From assembly GCF_013170825.1 (NCBI RefSeq), contig NZ_CP033365.1:3794001-3858000 (forward strand): a stretch of DNA of 64,000 nucleotides, given 5' to 3'. Within the stretch, counting starts at the first letter, position 1. The number at the start of each line of letters is the position of its first letter. The notes beneath the pieces were generated by a model, which made no database searches, was not told the origin of the DNA, and saw only the letters and a list, made by a program, of their open reading frames with translations. The translations under genes were made by a program, and so were the position numbers. Shown here piece after piece: positions 56,097 through 64,000 of the stretch. The DNA comes from Mesorhizobium sp. NZP2298. GTDB lineage: Bacteria > Pseudomonadota > Alphaproteobacteria > Rhizobiales > Rhizobiaceae.

Positions 56097-57437
56097 CTAA
56101 GCCAACAAATGCGCCAGAAGCGCGCGCAACTGCGCCGGCTTCAGCGGCTTGCGCATCAATTCGATGCCGCCGGCCCGCGCCGCCTTGGCGACGGCTTCGG
56201 AACTGTCGGCGGTGACGATCAGCGCCGGCACGGCGCGGCCGAGATAGTCGCGGACTTCCGATATGGTTGCGGTGCCGAGATCGCCGCCATCGAGATGCTG
56301 GTCGGCAATGACGATGTCGGGCACCCAGTCGGTGTCGCCGAGCAGGTCCAGCGCATCGTCGGTCGAGGTCGCGGCCCGCACCAGGCATTGCCAGCGCTCG
56401 AGCAGGAAGGTCATGGCCTCCAGCACCTCGATGTCGTTCTCGACCAGCAGCACCTTGGTGCCGAACAGGCCGTAGCCGCGCGACCGCTCAAGGCCGGTGG
56501 CGCTGGCGATGGCGTCGGCGGGCGCCCCGATGCCGACCGGGACATCGATGTGGAAGATCGTGCCGCGCCCGACCTTCGACGAGAAAGTCACGGGGTGGCC
56601 GAGCGCGCCGGCCATGCGGCGCACGATGGCAAGTCCGAGCCCAAGGCCGCCGCCGTCGAGTTCGGCACTGGTCGGCGAAGTGCCGCGATGGAACTCCTCG
56701 AAAACCGCCTCACGCTGGTCCTCGGGAATGCCGCAGCCGGTATCGGCGACATCGATGCGGATCGTGTCGCCGCGATGCCTGGTGCCGACAAGGACGCCAC
56801 CCGAGCGGGTGTAGCCCAGTGCGTTGGAAAGAATGTTCTGCAGGATGCGGCGCAGCAGCGTCCGGTCGGAGCGGACCACGGCGTTGACCGGCCGGAATTT
56901 CAGCGACAAACCCTTCATTTCCGCGACCGGCTGGAAATCCGAGCGCAGCGACGAGAACAGCGCCTCGAGGCTGACGTCGCCAATGTCGGGCTGCACCACG
57001 CCGGCGTCGAGCTTGGAAATGTCGAGCAGCGTGCGCAGCAGGTCCTCCATCGTTTCCAGCGAGCGCTCTACCTGCCGCACCAGCTTCCTGCCCTCGTCGC
57101 TGGTCTGCACCTCGGCGAGCGCCGAGACGGAGAGATGGGCCGCGTTCAGCGGCTGCAGCACGTCATGGCTGGCGGCGGCGAGGAACCTTGTCTTGGACAG
57201 GTTCGCCAGTTCGGCATTTTCCTTGGCGGCGATGAGATCGATGTTGGATTGCTCGAGCCGCCGCAAGGTCGAGTGCAGCTCCTCCGTGCGCGTGCGCACG
57301 CGGTTTTCGAGCGAGATCGCGGTCTGGAACAGCGAGAAGGCATTGCCTTGCTGGTCCATCGACCGCTCGACGCGGCTGACCAGGGCGGCGTTGATCTTCT
57401 TCAGTTTTTCGAGGTCGTTTATGTCCCTGAGCGGCAT
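56097..57437 (-). CDS. Hybrid histidine kinase, NahK-like
   Basis: The 446-residue protein has a coiled coil at about 40-80, the dimerisation helix with His91 in ASHDVLQPLNAAHL (the NahK-type H-box), an ATPase domain with N box RILQNILSNALGYT, DTGCGIPED and GGGLGLGLAI, and a C-terminal receiver at about 328-445 with Asp379 in VIADQHLD. It has no membrane segment, so it is cytosolic. It starts one base beyond the FIST gene stop, showing coupling. In Pseudomonas and others NahK activity is inhibited by the heme protein NosP, encoded next to it. Confidence 0.85.
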   Translation of the reverse strand: MPLRDINDLEKLKKINAALVSRVERSMDQQGNAFSLFQTAISLENRVRTRTEELHSTLRRLEQSNIDLIAAKENAELANLSKTRFLAAASHDVLQPLNAAHLSVSALAEVQTSDEGRKLVRQVERSLETMEDLLRTLLDISKLDAGVVQPDIGDVSLEALFSSLRSDFQPVAEMKGLSLKFRPVNAVVRSDRTLLRRILQNILSNALGYTRSGGVLVGTRHRGDTIRIDVADTGCGIPEDQREAVFEEFHRGTSPTSAELDGGGLGLGLAIVRRMAGALGHPVTFSSKVGRGTIFHIDVPVGIGAPADAIASATGLERSRGYGLFGTKVLLVENDIEVLEAMTFLLERWQCLVRAATSTDDALDLLGDTDWVPDIVIADQHLDGGDLGTATISEVRDYLGRAVPALIVTADSSEAVAKAARAGGIELMRKPLKPAQLRALLAHLLA

Positions 57438-57438
57438 C

Positions 57439-58575
57439 TTATTCCGCCGCTTGCCGTTCGCCGAAAGCGATGCCGGTGAAAGTCTGGTTGAGGTGCATCG
57501 ACCGGTACTGCTCGCCATAGGTGCCGAAGCCGACGACGTTGTTGACCCGGTAGAGTTCCGAAATGTCACGAAAGACCTGCCGGTTGCGTGCATCGAGCCG
57601 GCGCAGCACGCAGTCGAAGCCGAGGATCATGTCGATGCCGCCAAGCCTCTCTTCGACCTCGCGCAGGGCGGCGCGTGTCGATTCCACCATATCCTTGGGC
57701 TGGGCGATCGACAGCACGACGCCGTCGTCGATGGCGCAGAAGAACGACAGCGAACCATCCGGGTGCATCTTCTGGATGGAACGGCAATAATATTCACCGC
57801 CCACCTTCACCACCACCGGATGCGAGGCGAAACTCAGCGGCGTCAACGTTTGCGCTACGATCCCGACGGAAGCGGCATATTCCTCCGCCGCATTGGTGGC
57901 GTTGAATTCGCGCACGATGCGGTGATCGGCATCGGACGCCGTCACCACCAGCTTTTCGTCGGTCGGAACGAAATTGTCGGTCTTGAAGACGTGGAACGGA
58001 ATCTCCGTGGCGATCAGCATGATGATGGCGCTGTCCGAGGTGACCCTGCCGTTCGAGATCAGGCGTGTCGTCTCGAATTTCAAATCGTCGCCTGCCGAGC
58101 CGCCGAGCAGCGGTATGTCGTCAAGTCCCCAGTGGATGGCGGAGCTTACCGCTTCCTCGGCATAGGATAGCCCGTCGATGAAGCAGAGCGCGAAGGTGTT
58201 CCTGGTCTGCTCACCGCCGAGCCGGCCGCGCAGCGTGCGCCGCAAGGCCTCGACCTCGCCGGTGATTTTGTCCATGCCCGATGTGGACAGGTTGTCGACC
58301 ATGGTGCTGACCGCGGTGAACGACGCCGACGGCAGCAGCATTGCCAGCATATGGCCTTCCTCGAGCCCCTGCGGCGTGATCTCGCCGGCGGTGGAGCAGC
58401 CTGCATGATGGAGCCCCGGCGCGTGGGCCGAGAGTGCCCGCGACAGGGCGCCGGCCTCGACGAGGCTCTGGGAAAAGAACAGCAGCGCAAAGCCGGCGTT
58501 TATTGCGGCAGCCTCGGCGGCCACCGCGCGCGCGAAAACATCCGGGTTGGGCTCGTCCGTGGTCAGCGCCGACAA
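57439..58575 (-). CDS. FIST-domain sensor, NosP-like
   Basis: The 378-residue protein has a FIST N domain (about 20-220, with GCSTAGEITPQGLEEGHMLAM and GLDDIPLLGGSAGDDLKF) and a FIST C domain (about 220-370, with DCVLRRLDARNRQ and YGEQYRSMHLNQTFTGIAF). NosP, a FIST protein that binds heme and nitric oxide, occurs next to NahK-type kinases as here. No in-frame ATG exists near the domain start; TTG at 58575 is the best start, so the N-terminus is uncertain. Heme binding is not proven by a residue I can name. Confidence 0.8.
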   Translation of the reverse strand: MSALTTDEPNPDVFARAVAAEAAAINAGFALLFFSQSLVEAGALSRALSAHAPGLHHAGCSTAGEITPQGLEEGHMLAMLLPSASFTAVSTMVDNLSTSGMDKITGEVEALRRTLRGRLGGEQTRNTFALCFIDGLSYAEEAVSSAIHWGLDDIPLLGGSAGDDLKFETTRLISNGRVTSDSAIIMLIATEIPFHVFKTDNFVPTDEKLVVTASDADHRIVREFNATNAAEEYAASVGIVAQTLTPLSFASHPVVVKVGGEYYCRSIQKMHPDGSLSFFCAIDDGVVLSIAQPKDMVESTRAALREVEERLGGIDMILGFDCVLRRLDARNRQVFRDISELYRVNNVVGFGTYGEQYRSMHLNQTFTGIAFGERQAAE

Positions 58576-58888
58576 GCCGCATGCGTAGCGCGTCCGTGAA
58601 CAGGTCAGCGGCGTTCTCCCGCACTTCCTCCGACGCTGTTTTTATGCGCGGCTATTTTACAAGCTTCTGGCGCGCGGGCGTCGAAGATATTGTTGCTTCC
58701 AATCGGCGTTTTGGCAATGGGGGCGAGGAGAGTGCGCCTTTGGCCTTGGCCATGACCCGAAAGTACAATGATCCGCCTTTTCCGTCGCGCTGTTTTTTGT
58801 GCGTTGTGCGGTGTACGAATAACGCATGGCCGAAGCGCCAGCGGCGTGTCGGCAGGTGATGACCAAGGTTGATACCCAGGGAGGGACC
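58576..58888. other. Divergent region between the FIST and coxS genes
   Basis: No convincing gene lies here. Short frames overlap the FIST start and may include its true N-terminus. GGAGGAA near 58630 on the minus strand lies two bases before a GTG in another frame, which would need a frameshift to enter the FIST frame. The coxS promoter should lie at the right end. Confidence 0.5.
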
Positions 58889-59389
58889 ATGTCGGACGTT
58901 TCTTTGATGGTGAACGGGAGGCGAGTCAGCGGCGTTGCCGAGGATCGAACGCTTCTGGTCCATTTCCTGCGCGAGAATCTCGGCCTTACAGGCACTCATG
59001 TCGGGTGCGATACCTCGCAATGCGGGGCCTGCGTCGTCCATGTCGACGGCAAGGCGGTCAAGTCCTGCACCATGCTTGCGGTCCAGGCGTCCGGCTCGAG
59101 CGTTGTGACGATCGAGGGTCTCGCCAACGGCGCCGACCTGCATCCAGTGCAGGCAGCCTTCAAGGAACATCACGGGCTGCAGTGCGGTTTCTGCACGCCA
59201 GGCATGATCATGACGGCGACCGACATGATCAACCGCCACCCCGAAGGCCTCGACGAGGCGACGGTGCGGGCCGAACTGGAAGGCAACATCTGCCGGTGCA
59301 CCGGCTACCACAACATCGTCAAGGCGATTCTCGCCGCATCGAAGACGATGTCGAAGGGAGCCAAGGGCAAGGCGAGGCAGGCTGCGTGA
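58889..59389 (+). CDS. coxS: Aerobic CO-dehydrogenase-type small subunit, iron-sulfur
   Basis: The 166-residue protein has a plant-type [2Fe-2S] site ([21 protein letters not shown]) at about 42-62 and the second cluster motif CGFC with CRCTG (residues 100-140) of the xanthine-dehydrogenase family. It passes electrons from the molybdenum subunit to the FAD subunit. GGAGGGACC before the ATG at 58889 sets the start. Gene order coxS-coxL-coxM follows, with a palindrome between coxS and coxL. Confidence 0.92.
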   Translation: MSDVSLMVNGRRVSGVAEDRTLLVHFLRENLGLTGTHVGCDTSQCGACVVHVDGKAVKSCTMLAVQASGSSVVTIEGLANGADLHPVQAAFKEHHGLQCGFCTPGMIMTATDMINRHPEGLDEATVRAELEGNICRCTGYHNIVKAILAASKTMSKGAKGKARQAA

Positions 59390-59390
59390 A

Positions 59391-59477
59391 GAGTGAGCAG
59401 TAGAGTAGTGAGTAGTCGGTTGCCGGTCTGAACCGGCGGCGATCTTCACTATTCACGTACTCGCTACCTCATACTCA
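59391..59477. repeat. Imperfect palindrome between coxS and coxL
   Basis: GCCGGT-CTGA-ACCGGC at the centre is flanked by GTGAGTAGT and ACTATTCAC, and further out by TGAGCAGTAGAGTA and TACTCGCTACCTCA, making one hairpin of about 85 bases. It may act as an RNA processing or attenuation element within the operon, or be a dispersed Rhizobiales repeat. Confidence 0.7.
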
Positions 59478-59498
59478 CCATTTCGGGAGGAATTTCTT

Positions 59499-61850
59499 AT
59501 GGGCATTGAAGGTGTTGGCGCTCGGGTCGCGCGCAAGGAAGACAAAAGATTCATCACCGGCGCCGGCCGCTATGTCGACGACATGGTGGTTCCCGGCATG
59601 AAGCATGCGGCCTTCGTGCGCAGCCCGCACGCGCATGCGCAGATCAAGAAGATCGACGTCAAGAAGGCACAAGCCATGCCCGGCGTCATCGGGGTGCTGA
59701 CCGGTAAGGAGCTCAAGGCCGATGGCATCGGCAACCTGATCTGCGGCTGGATGATCCATTCCAAGGACGGTTCGCCGATGAAGATGGGCGCATGGTCGCC
59801 GCTGGCCTTCGACAAGGTTCGCTATGTCGGCGACGCGGTCGTCATCGTCGTCGCCGAGACCAAGGGCCAGGCACGCGATGCGGCCGAAGCGGTCGAGATC
59901 ACCTACAAGGAACTGAAGGCGGTTGTCGACGCCTCGAAGGCGATGGACAAGGGCGCGCCGCAGATCCACCCGGAAGCCGACAACAACCTGATCTTCGACT
60001 GGGACATCGGCAACGCCGACGAGACGGCGGCTGCCTTCAAGAAGGCATCCCATGTCGTCAAGATGGACATCATCAACAACCGGCTTGTTCCCAACGCCAT
60101 GGAGCCGCGGGCGGCTCTTGGCCACTACGACAAGGCCGAGGATCACTACACCTGCTGGACCACGTCGCAGAACCCGCACGTCGCGCGGCTGGTGATGAGC
60201 GCCTTCTACAATGTCGCGCCGGAGAACAAGCTGCGTGTCATAGCTCCGGATGTCGGCGGCGGCTTTGGCTCCAAGATCTACATCTATCCCGAGGAGATCG
60301 TCTGCCTGTGGGCGTCGAAGAAGACCGGTGTGCCGGTCAAATGGGTAGCCGACCGCACGGAGAGCTTCCTCACCGACGCGCATGGCCGCGACCATCACAC
60401 CCATGCCGAAATGGCCTTTGATGCGAACCACAAGATACTTGGCCTGAAGGTCGAGACCAAGGCCAATCTCGGCGCCTACATGTCGCTGTTCTCATCGGCG
60501 ACGCCGACCTATCTCTACGCCACGCTGTTGTCGGGCCAGTACAACATTCCGGCGATCCACGCCAATGTGAAGGCGATCTACACCAACACCGCGCCAGTCG
60601 ACGCCTATCGCGGTGCGGGGCGTCCGGAAGCGACCTTCGTCATGGAGCGCATGATGGAAACCGCCGCTCGCCAGTTCGGCGTGTCGCCGGCAGAGTTGCG
60701 GCGCAAGAATTTCGTCACCTCGTTCCCACACCAGACGCCGGTCATCATGTGCTATGACGCCGGCGACTATGCGGCTTCGCTCGATGCGGCCATGAAGGCT
60801 TCGGATTATGCCGGCTTTGCCAAGCGCAAGGCTGCTGCCGCCAAGAAGGGGCTGCTACGCGGCATCGGTATGAGTTGCTACATCGAGGCCTGCGGCATCG
60901 CGCCGTCGGCGGCGGTAGGCAGCCTTGGCGCCGGCGTCGGTCTTTGGGAATCAGCGGAGGTGCGGGTCAACGCTGTCGGCACGATCGAGGTGCTGACCGG
61001 CTCGCACAGCCATGGCCAGGGCCACGAAACGACGTTCGCGCAACTGGTCAACGAGCGTTTTGGAGTGCCGATCGATTCGGTTTCGATCGTCCACGGCGAC
61101 ACCGACAAGGTGCAGATGGGCATGGGCACCTACGGTTCGCGCTCGGGGGCGGTCGGCATGTCGGCCATCGTCAAGGCGCTCGACAAGGTTGAAGCCAAGG
61201 CCAAGAAGATCGCGGCTCATCTGCTCGAAGCCGACGAGGGCGATATCGTCATCGAGAATGGTGCGCTGAAGGTCGCCGGCACGGACAAGAACGTGCCATG
61301 GTTCCAGATGGCGCTCGCCGCCTACACCGCTCACAATCTGCCGGGCGGCATGGAGCCCGGGCTGAAGGAGACGGCGTTCTACGATCCGTCGAATTTCACC
61401 TTCCCGGCGGGCTGCTACATCTGCGAGGTCGAGGTCGATCCGGAAACCGGCCTGACCGAGATTGTTCAATTCGTCGCCGCCGATGATTTCGGCAACATCA
61501 TCAATCCGATGATCGTCGAAGGCCAGGTGCATGGCGGACTGGCGCAAGGCATCGGCCAGGCACTGCTGGAAGGCGCCCACTATGACGCCAGCGGACAGCT
61601 GCTGACGGCGAGCTACATGGATTACACCATGCCGCGCGCCGGCGATCTGCCCTCGTTCACGGTCTCGACCTCGAACACCCCATGCCCGGGCAACCCGCTT
61701 GGGATCAAGGGCTGCGGCGAGGCTGGCGCCATCGGCTCGCCGCCGGCGGTGATCAACGCCATCACCGATGCCATCGGCATCGCCGATATAGCCATGCCGG
61801 CTTCGCCGTCCACCGTGTGGGCCGCGATCCGCGCCGCGACGAAGCACTGA
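59499..61850 (+). CDS. coxL: Form II CO-dehydrogenase-type molybdenum large subunit
   Basis: The 783-residue protein is a xanthine-dehydrogenase-family molybdopterin subunit. The active-site loop is AYRGAGR at residues 369-375, the form II signature, unlike the AYXCSFR loop of true form I CO dehydrogenase. The molybdopterin glutamate near the C-terminus lies in [16 protein letters not shown]. Form II enzymes occur in many rhizobia; whether they oxidise CO or other substrates is unsettled. GGGAGG precedes the ATG. Confidence 0.93.
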   Translation: MGIEGVGARVARKEDKRFITGAGRYVDDMVVPGMKHAAFVRSPHAHAQIKKIDVKKAQAMPGVIGVLTGKELKADGIGNLICGWMIHSKDGSPMKMGAWSPLAFDKVRYVGDAVVIVVAETKGQARDAAEAVEITYKELKAVVDASKAMDKGAPQIHPEADNNLIFDWDIGNADETAAAFKKASHVVKMDIINNRLVPNAMEPRAALGHYDKAEDHYTCWTTSQNPHVARLVMSAFYNVAPENKLRVIAPDVGGGFGSKIYIYPEEIVCLWASKKTGVPVKWVADRTESFLTDAHGRDHHTHAEMAFDANHKILGLKVETKANLGAYMSLFSSATPTYLYATLLSGQYNIPAIHANVKAIYTNTAPVDAYRGAGRPEATFVMERMMETAARQFGVSPAELRRKNFVTSFPHQTPVIMCYDAGDYAASLDAAMKASDYAGFAKRKAAAAKKGLLRGIGMSCYIEACGIAPSAAVGSLGAGVGLWESAEVRVNAVGTIEVLTGSHSHGQGHETTFAQLVNERFGVPIDSVSIVHGDTDKVQMGMGTYGSRSGAVGMSAIVKALDKVEAKAKKIAAHLLEADEGDIVIENGALKVAGTDKNVPWFQMALAAYTAHNLPGGMEPGLKETAFYDPSNFTFPAGCYICEVEVDPETGLTEIVQFVAADDFGNIINPMIVEGQVHGGLAQGIGQALLEGAHYDASGQLLTASYMDYTMPRAGDLPSFTVSTSNTPCPGNPLGIKGCGEAGAIGSPPAVINAITDAIGIADIAMPASPSTVWAAIRAATKH

Positions 61851-61862
61851 GGAGGAACAACC

Positions 61863-62660
61863 ATGTACTCGGTCAACTATCACCGTGCCGCCTCGGTCAC
61901 TGAAGCCGCCAAGCTTGTGAAGAGCGGCGATGCCAAGCTTTTGTCGGGGGGCATGACCTTGATCCCCGCCATGAAGACGCGGCTGGCGGCTCCTTCAGAT
62001 CTCGTCGACCTCTCGCGCATCAAGGAACTGCATGGCGTCAAGGTATCGGGCAAGACGGTCACCATCGGCGCCGCCACGACCCACTATGATGTCGCCAATG
62101 ACGAGAAGCTGCGGAAGGCGTGTCCGGCGCTTGCCCATCTGGCGTCGCTGATCGGCGACCCGGCGGTGCGTCACAAGGGCACGATTGGCGGCTCGATCGC
62201 CAACAACGACCCGGCGGCGGACTACCCGGCGGCCCTGCTGGCGCTGGGCGCCACCATCGTCACCAACAAACGCGAGATATCAGCCGACAGGTTCTTCAAG
62301 GGACTGTTCGAAACGGCATTGAAGGACGGCGAGATCATCACCGCGGTCAGCTTCACCGCTCCGGCAAAGGCCGCTTACGAAAAATTCCGCAACCCGGCCT
62401 CGCGCTACGCGATCGTCGGCGTGTTCGTGGCCAAGGGCAAGGATGGCGTCAGCGTTGCCGTAACCGGCGCCGGCGACGACGGTGTCTTTCGCTCGAAGGA
62501 AATCGAGGCGGCACTTGCGAAGAATTTCGACGCCGCATCGCTTGCCGGCATCAAGGTGCCGGCCAGGAACCTGATGAGCGATATCCACGCTTCCGCCGAC
62601 TATCGTGCAAATCTGATCGTGGTCATGGCCAAGCGCGCCGTGGCAGCCGCCAACGCCTGA
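61863..62660 (+). CDS. coxM: CO-dehydrogenase-type medium subunit, FAD-binding
   Basis: The 265-residue protein has the FAD-binding motifs of Cox[15 protein letters not shown] at about 28-41 and [22 protein letters not shown] near 110-130. It accepts electrons from CoxS and delivers them to the respiratory chain or another acceptor. It begins 12 bases after coxL with GAGGAACAACC upstream of the ATG. No coxDEFG or coxG genes follow; a terminator does. Confidence 0.92.
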   Translation: MYSVNYHRAASVTEAAKLVKSGDAKLLSGGMTLIPAMKTRLAAPSDLVDLSRIKELHGVKVSGKTVTIGAATTHYDVANDEKLRKACPALAHLASLIGDPAVRHKGTIGGSIANNDPAADYPAALLALGATIVTNKREISADRFFKGLFETALKDGEIITAVSFTAPAKAAYEKFRNPASRYAIVGVFVAKGKDGVSVAVTGAGDDGVFRSKEIEAALAKNFDAASLAGIKVPARNLMSDIHASADYRANLIVVMAKRAVAAANA

Positions 62661-62687
62661 CACTGGCGCGTTTCAGGGGTTTCACGG

Positions 62688-62712
62688 AAAGGGGCCATCG
62701 TGGCCCCTTTTT
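62688..62712 (+). terminator. Rho-independent terminator after coxM
   Basis: A perfect 10-bp stem (AAAGGGGCCA and its complement) with a TCG loop ends in a TTTTT run, 28 bases beyond the coxM stop. Confidence 0.9.
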
Positions 62713-62930
62713 CGTCCGTGGTGGCCCAGTTGCTGATGGAATCAGCCGCAGCGCAACATCGCTTTGCTTGAAGCAATTCCGGGCCATACCGGTCTGGAAA
62801 CCGTATCGGCGGCAATCTCGCACTTGCACAAATTTATATTGCACTGCAGTATAGGTCGGGGCGGGAATGCGAGCCGGGTTCGGAACACGTACCGCCGTGC
62901 CCTTTCGCATGCCAATGCGAAAGGATCGGC

Positions 62931-63953
62931 ATGTCCGAAATTTCCGCGACCCATTTGGTTCCGTCCCGGGCCGTTGTAGACAGATCGGCCAGGACAAGGT
63001 TGGCCTATCTCGATGGCTGGCGCGGCCTGTCGATCGCCCTGGTGTTGATCGGCCATTTTTTCCCGGTTCCCGGAATCAACCTCGGCGTGCTCGGCGTTGA
63101 GTTCTTCTTCGTGCTCAGCGGCCGGCTGATGGCCGAGATCCTGTTCATCGAACGGTATCCGCTGAAGAAGTTCTTCAAGCGCCGTTTCTCGCGCATCTAT
63201 CCGGCGCTCCTGGTCTTCGTCATCATTGCCATGATCGCGCTGTCCGGCACATTCATCGCCTTCAAATGGAAGGCTGCGCTGACGGCGCTGACATTCACCT
63301 ACAATTACGCGGGAATCCTCGTCACCCGCGCCGGGGCGCTTGACCATATCTGGTCGCTCTGCGTCGAGGAGCACGCCTATGTCATCCTGGCGCTGATCAG
63401 CGCGACGGTCCTCAGCCGCGACCGCGTCCTCCCTTTGCTGGTGGCGCTGGCCTTGCTCGCCATGGCCAATGGCGCGGTGTCGTACTGGGTCTTCAATCTG
63501 GACTACGAGGCCACTTACTGGCGCACCGACGTGCACATCGCATCAATCCTGCTGTCGGCCTCTATCTGCCTGCTCAAGGCCGAGGACAGGCTGCCGGACG
63601 TGCTGAAAGGGCCTTATGTCGCCCTGGCAGCGGCGGCTGGCGCGGTTTTCCTGTTCGTGGACGCGGTGCCGACGCCGATCCATTATCTCCTGGCTACGCC
63701 GCTGCTGGCGCTGGCCGTCAACGCGCTCGATTTCAGCAGCCGACTTTTTTCCGGTCTGCTGTCGTCCTGGCCAATGACGACATTGGGCCTGTGGTCATAT
63801 TCGCTCTATCTGTGGCAGCAGCCATTCTACAAATTCGTCTATGAGCAAGGCAGCAACCCCTGGCCGATGCTGGCCGGCGCCTTTGCCTGCGCGCTCTGCA
63901 GCTACTACCTCATCGAGCGTCCGGCGCGCGAATGGCTCAATCGCAACTGGTGA
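62931..63953 (+). CDS. Acyltransferase-3 (OafA/YrhL) membrane protein
   Basis: The 340-residue protein has about ten membrane segments. After a 25-residue cytoplasmic start comes RLAYLDGWRGLSIALVLIGHFF, the catalytic-histidine loop of the family, then LSGRLMAEILF and DHIWSLCVEEHAY near 140. It probably O-acetylates or succinylates a surface sugar. AAAGGA lies eight bases before the ATG. It may be the first gene of an operon beyond the window. Confidence 0.87.
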   Translation: MSEISATHLVPSRAVVDRSARTRLAYLDGWRGLSIALVLIGHFFPVPGINLGVLGVEFFFVLSGRLMAEILFIERYPLKKFFKRRFSRIYPALLVFVIIAMIALSGTFIAFKWKAALTALTFTYNYAGILVTRAGALDHIWSLCVEEHAYVILALISATVLSRDRVLPLLVALALLAMANGAVSYWVFNLDYEATYWRTDVHIASILLSASICLLKAEDRLPDVLKGPYVALAAAAGAVFLFVDAVPTPIHYLLATPLLALAVNALDFSSRLFSGLLSSWPMTTLGLWSYSLYLWQQPFYKFVYEQGSNPWPMLAGAFACALCSYYLIERPAREWLNRNW

Positions 63954-64000
63954 GCACGGCAAGGCAGTTGCGGCGGGGGTGGACATCGTGGCTGCAGACG

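Noticed and set aside
58211..58624. A frame beginning MRENAADLFTDALRM at 58624 as a separate gene
   Set aside because: Apart from a possible start region it overlaps the FIST coding frame and becomes low-complexity Arg/Gly sequence; it is noted only as a start ambiguity.
62820..62860. TTGCAC/TATAGG pair upstream of the acyltransferase as a promoter
   Set aside because: The spacing of about 20 bases is too long for a confident sigma-70 call.

Overview
The window is GC-rich, densely coded chromosomal DNA from an alphaproteobacterium of the order Rhizobiales, most likely Mesorhizobium. The main markers are an acpXL/lpxXL very-long-chain fatty acid cluster for lipid A, a RirA iron regulator with three cysteines beside a complete hmu heme-uptake locus, a putA gene with a divergent Lrp-type regulator, and rhizobial-style intergenic palindromes. 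I see no rRNA, insertion sequence, prophage or CRISPR array. It reads as core and metabolic chromosome with modest accessory content.

Layout. 1-2.4 kb: an AraC-type regulator cut by the window edge, a tiny membrane protein, a TauE/SafE permease and a TerB-like protein. 2.4-9.0 kb: a peptide-type ABC importer (fused ATPase, two permeases, binding protein) behind an M20 hydrolase; a 220-bp inverted repeat sits between binding-protein and permease genes. 9.2-14.7 kb: an L,D-transpeptidase, then acpXL, fabF2, fabF1, adh and lpxXL, which should build and attach the very long chain acyl group of lipid A. One of the two ketosynthases lacks its catalytic cysteine and no fabZ gene lies in the cluster. 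14.9-20.5 kb: a slipin, two abnormal tRNA-like genes with their own promoter, a histidine phosphatase and an exported caspase-TPR protein. 20.6-32.5 kb: AEC transporter, gabD, aldose epimerase, KDG-type sugar kinase, a YtkA/FixH-like plus diheme peroxidase pair, putR/putA and a glycosyltransferase.

32.5-41.6 kb is the iron/heme region. The leftward operon holds the outer-membrane receptor, a small exported protein, TonB and an IsdG/HmuQ-type heme monooxygenase. The rightward operon is hemP-hmuS-hmuT-hmuU-hmuV. rirA follows, with an ICE-like palindrome upstream. Together these should carry heme across both membranes, degrade it and switch the system by iron status.

41.9-55.1 kb: a DUF445 protein, a phasin and MaoC hydratase (polyhydroxyalkanoate theme), then four transport/regulator sets: a CmlA/FloR-like exporter, a DHA2 exporter with divergent LysR, an EamA exporter with divergent MocR, and an MFS exporter with divergent HxlR and two matching operator copies. 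A zinc alcohol dehydrogenase and a zeta-GST/FAH-hydrolase pair (gentisate or tyrosine ring-cleavage products) complete the stretch. 55.4-58.6 kb: a LuxR-type response regulator, hybrid kinase and FIST protein, matching the NosP/NahK nitric-oxide-sensing arrangement. 58.9-62.7 kb: coxSLM of form II aerobic CO-dehydrogenase type. 62.9-64.0 kb: an acyltransferase-3 membrane protein.

The best leads for something undescribed are the atypical tRNA-like pair, the exported caspase-TPR protein, the catalytically dead ketosynthase in the lipid A cluster, the conserved-looking small exported protein in the heme operon, and the putative NO-sensing module.
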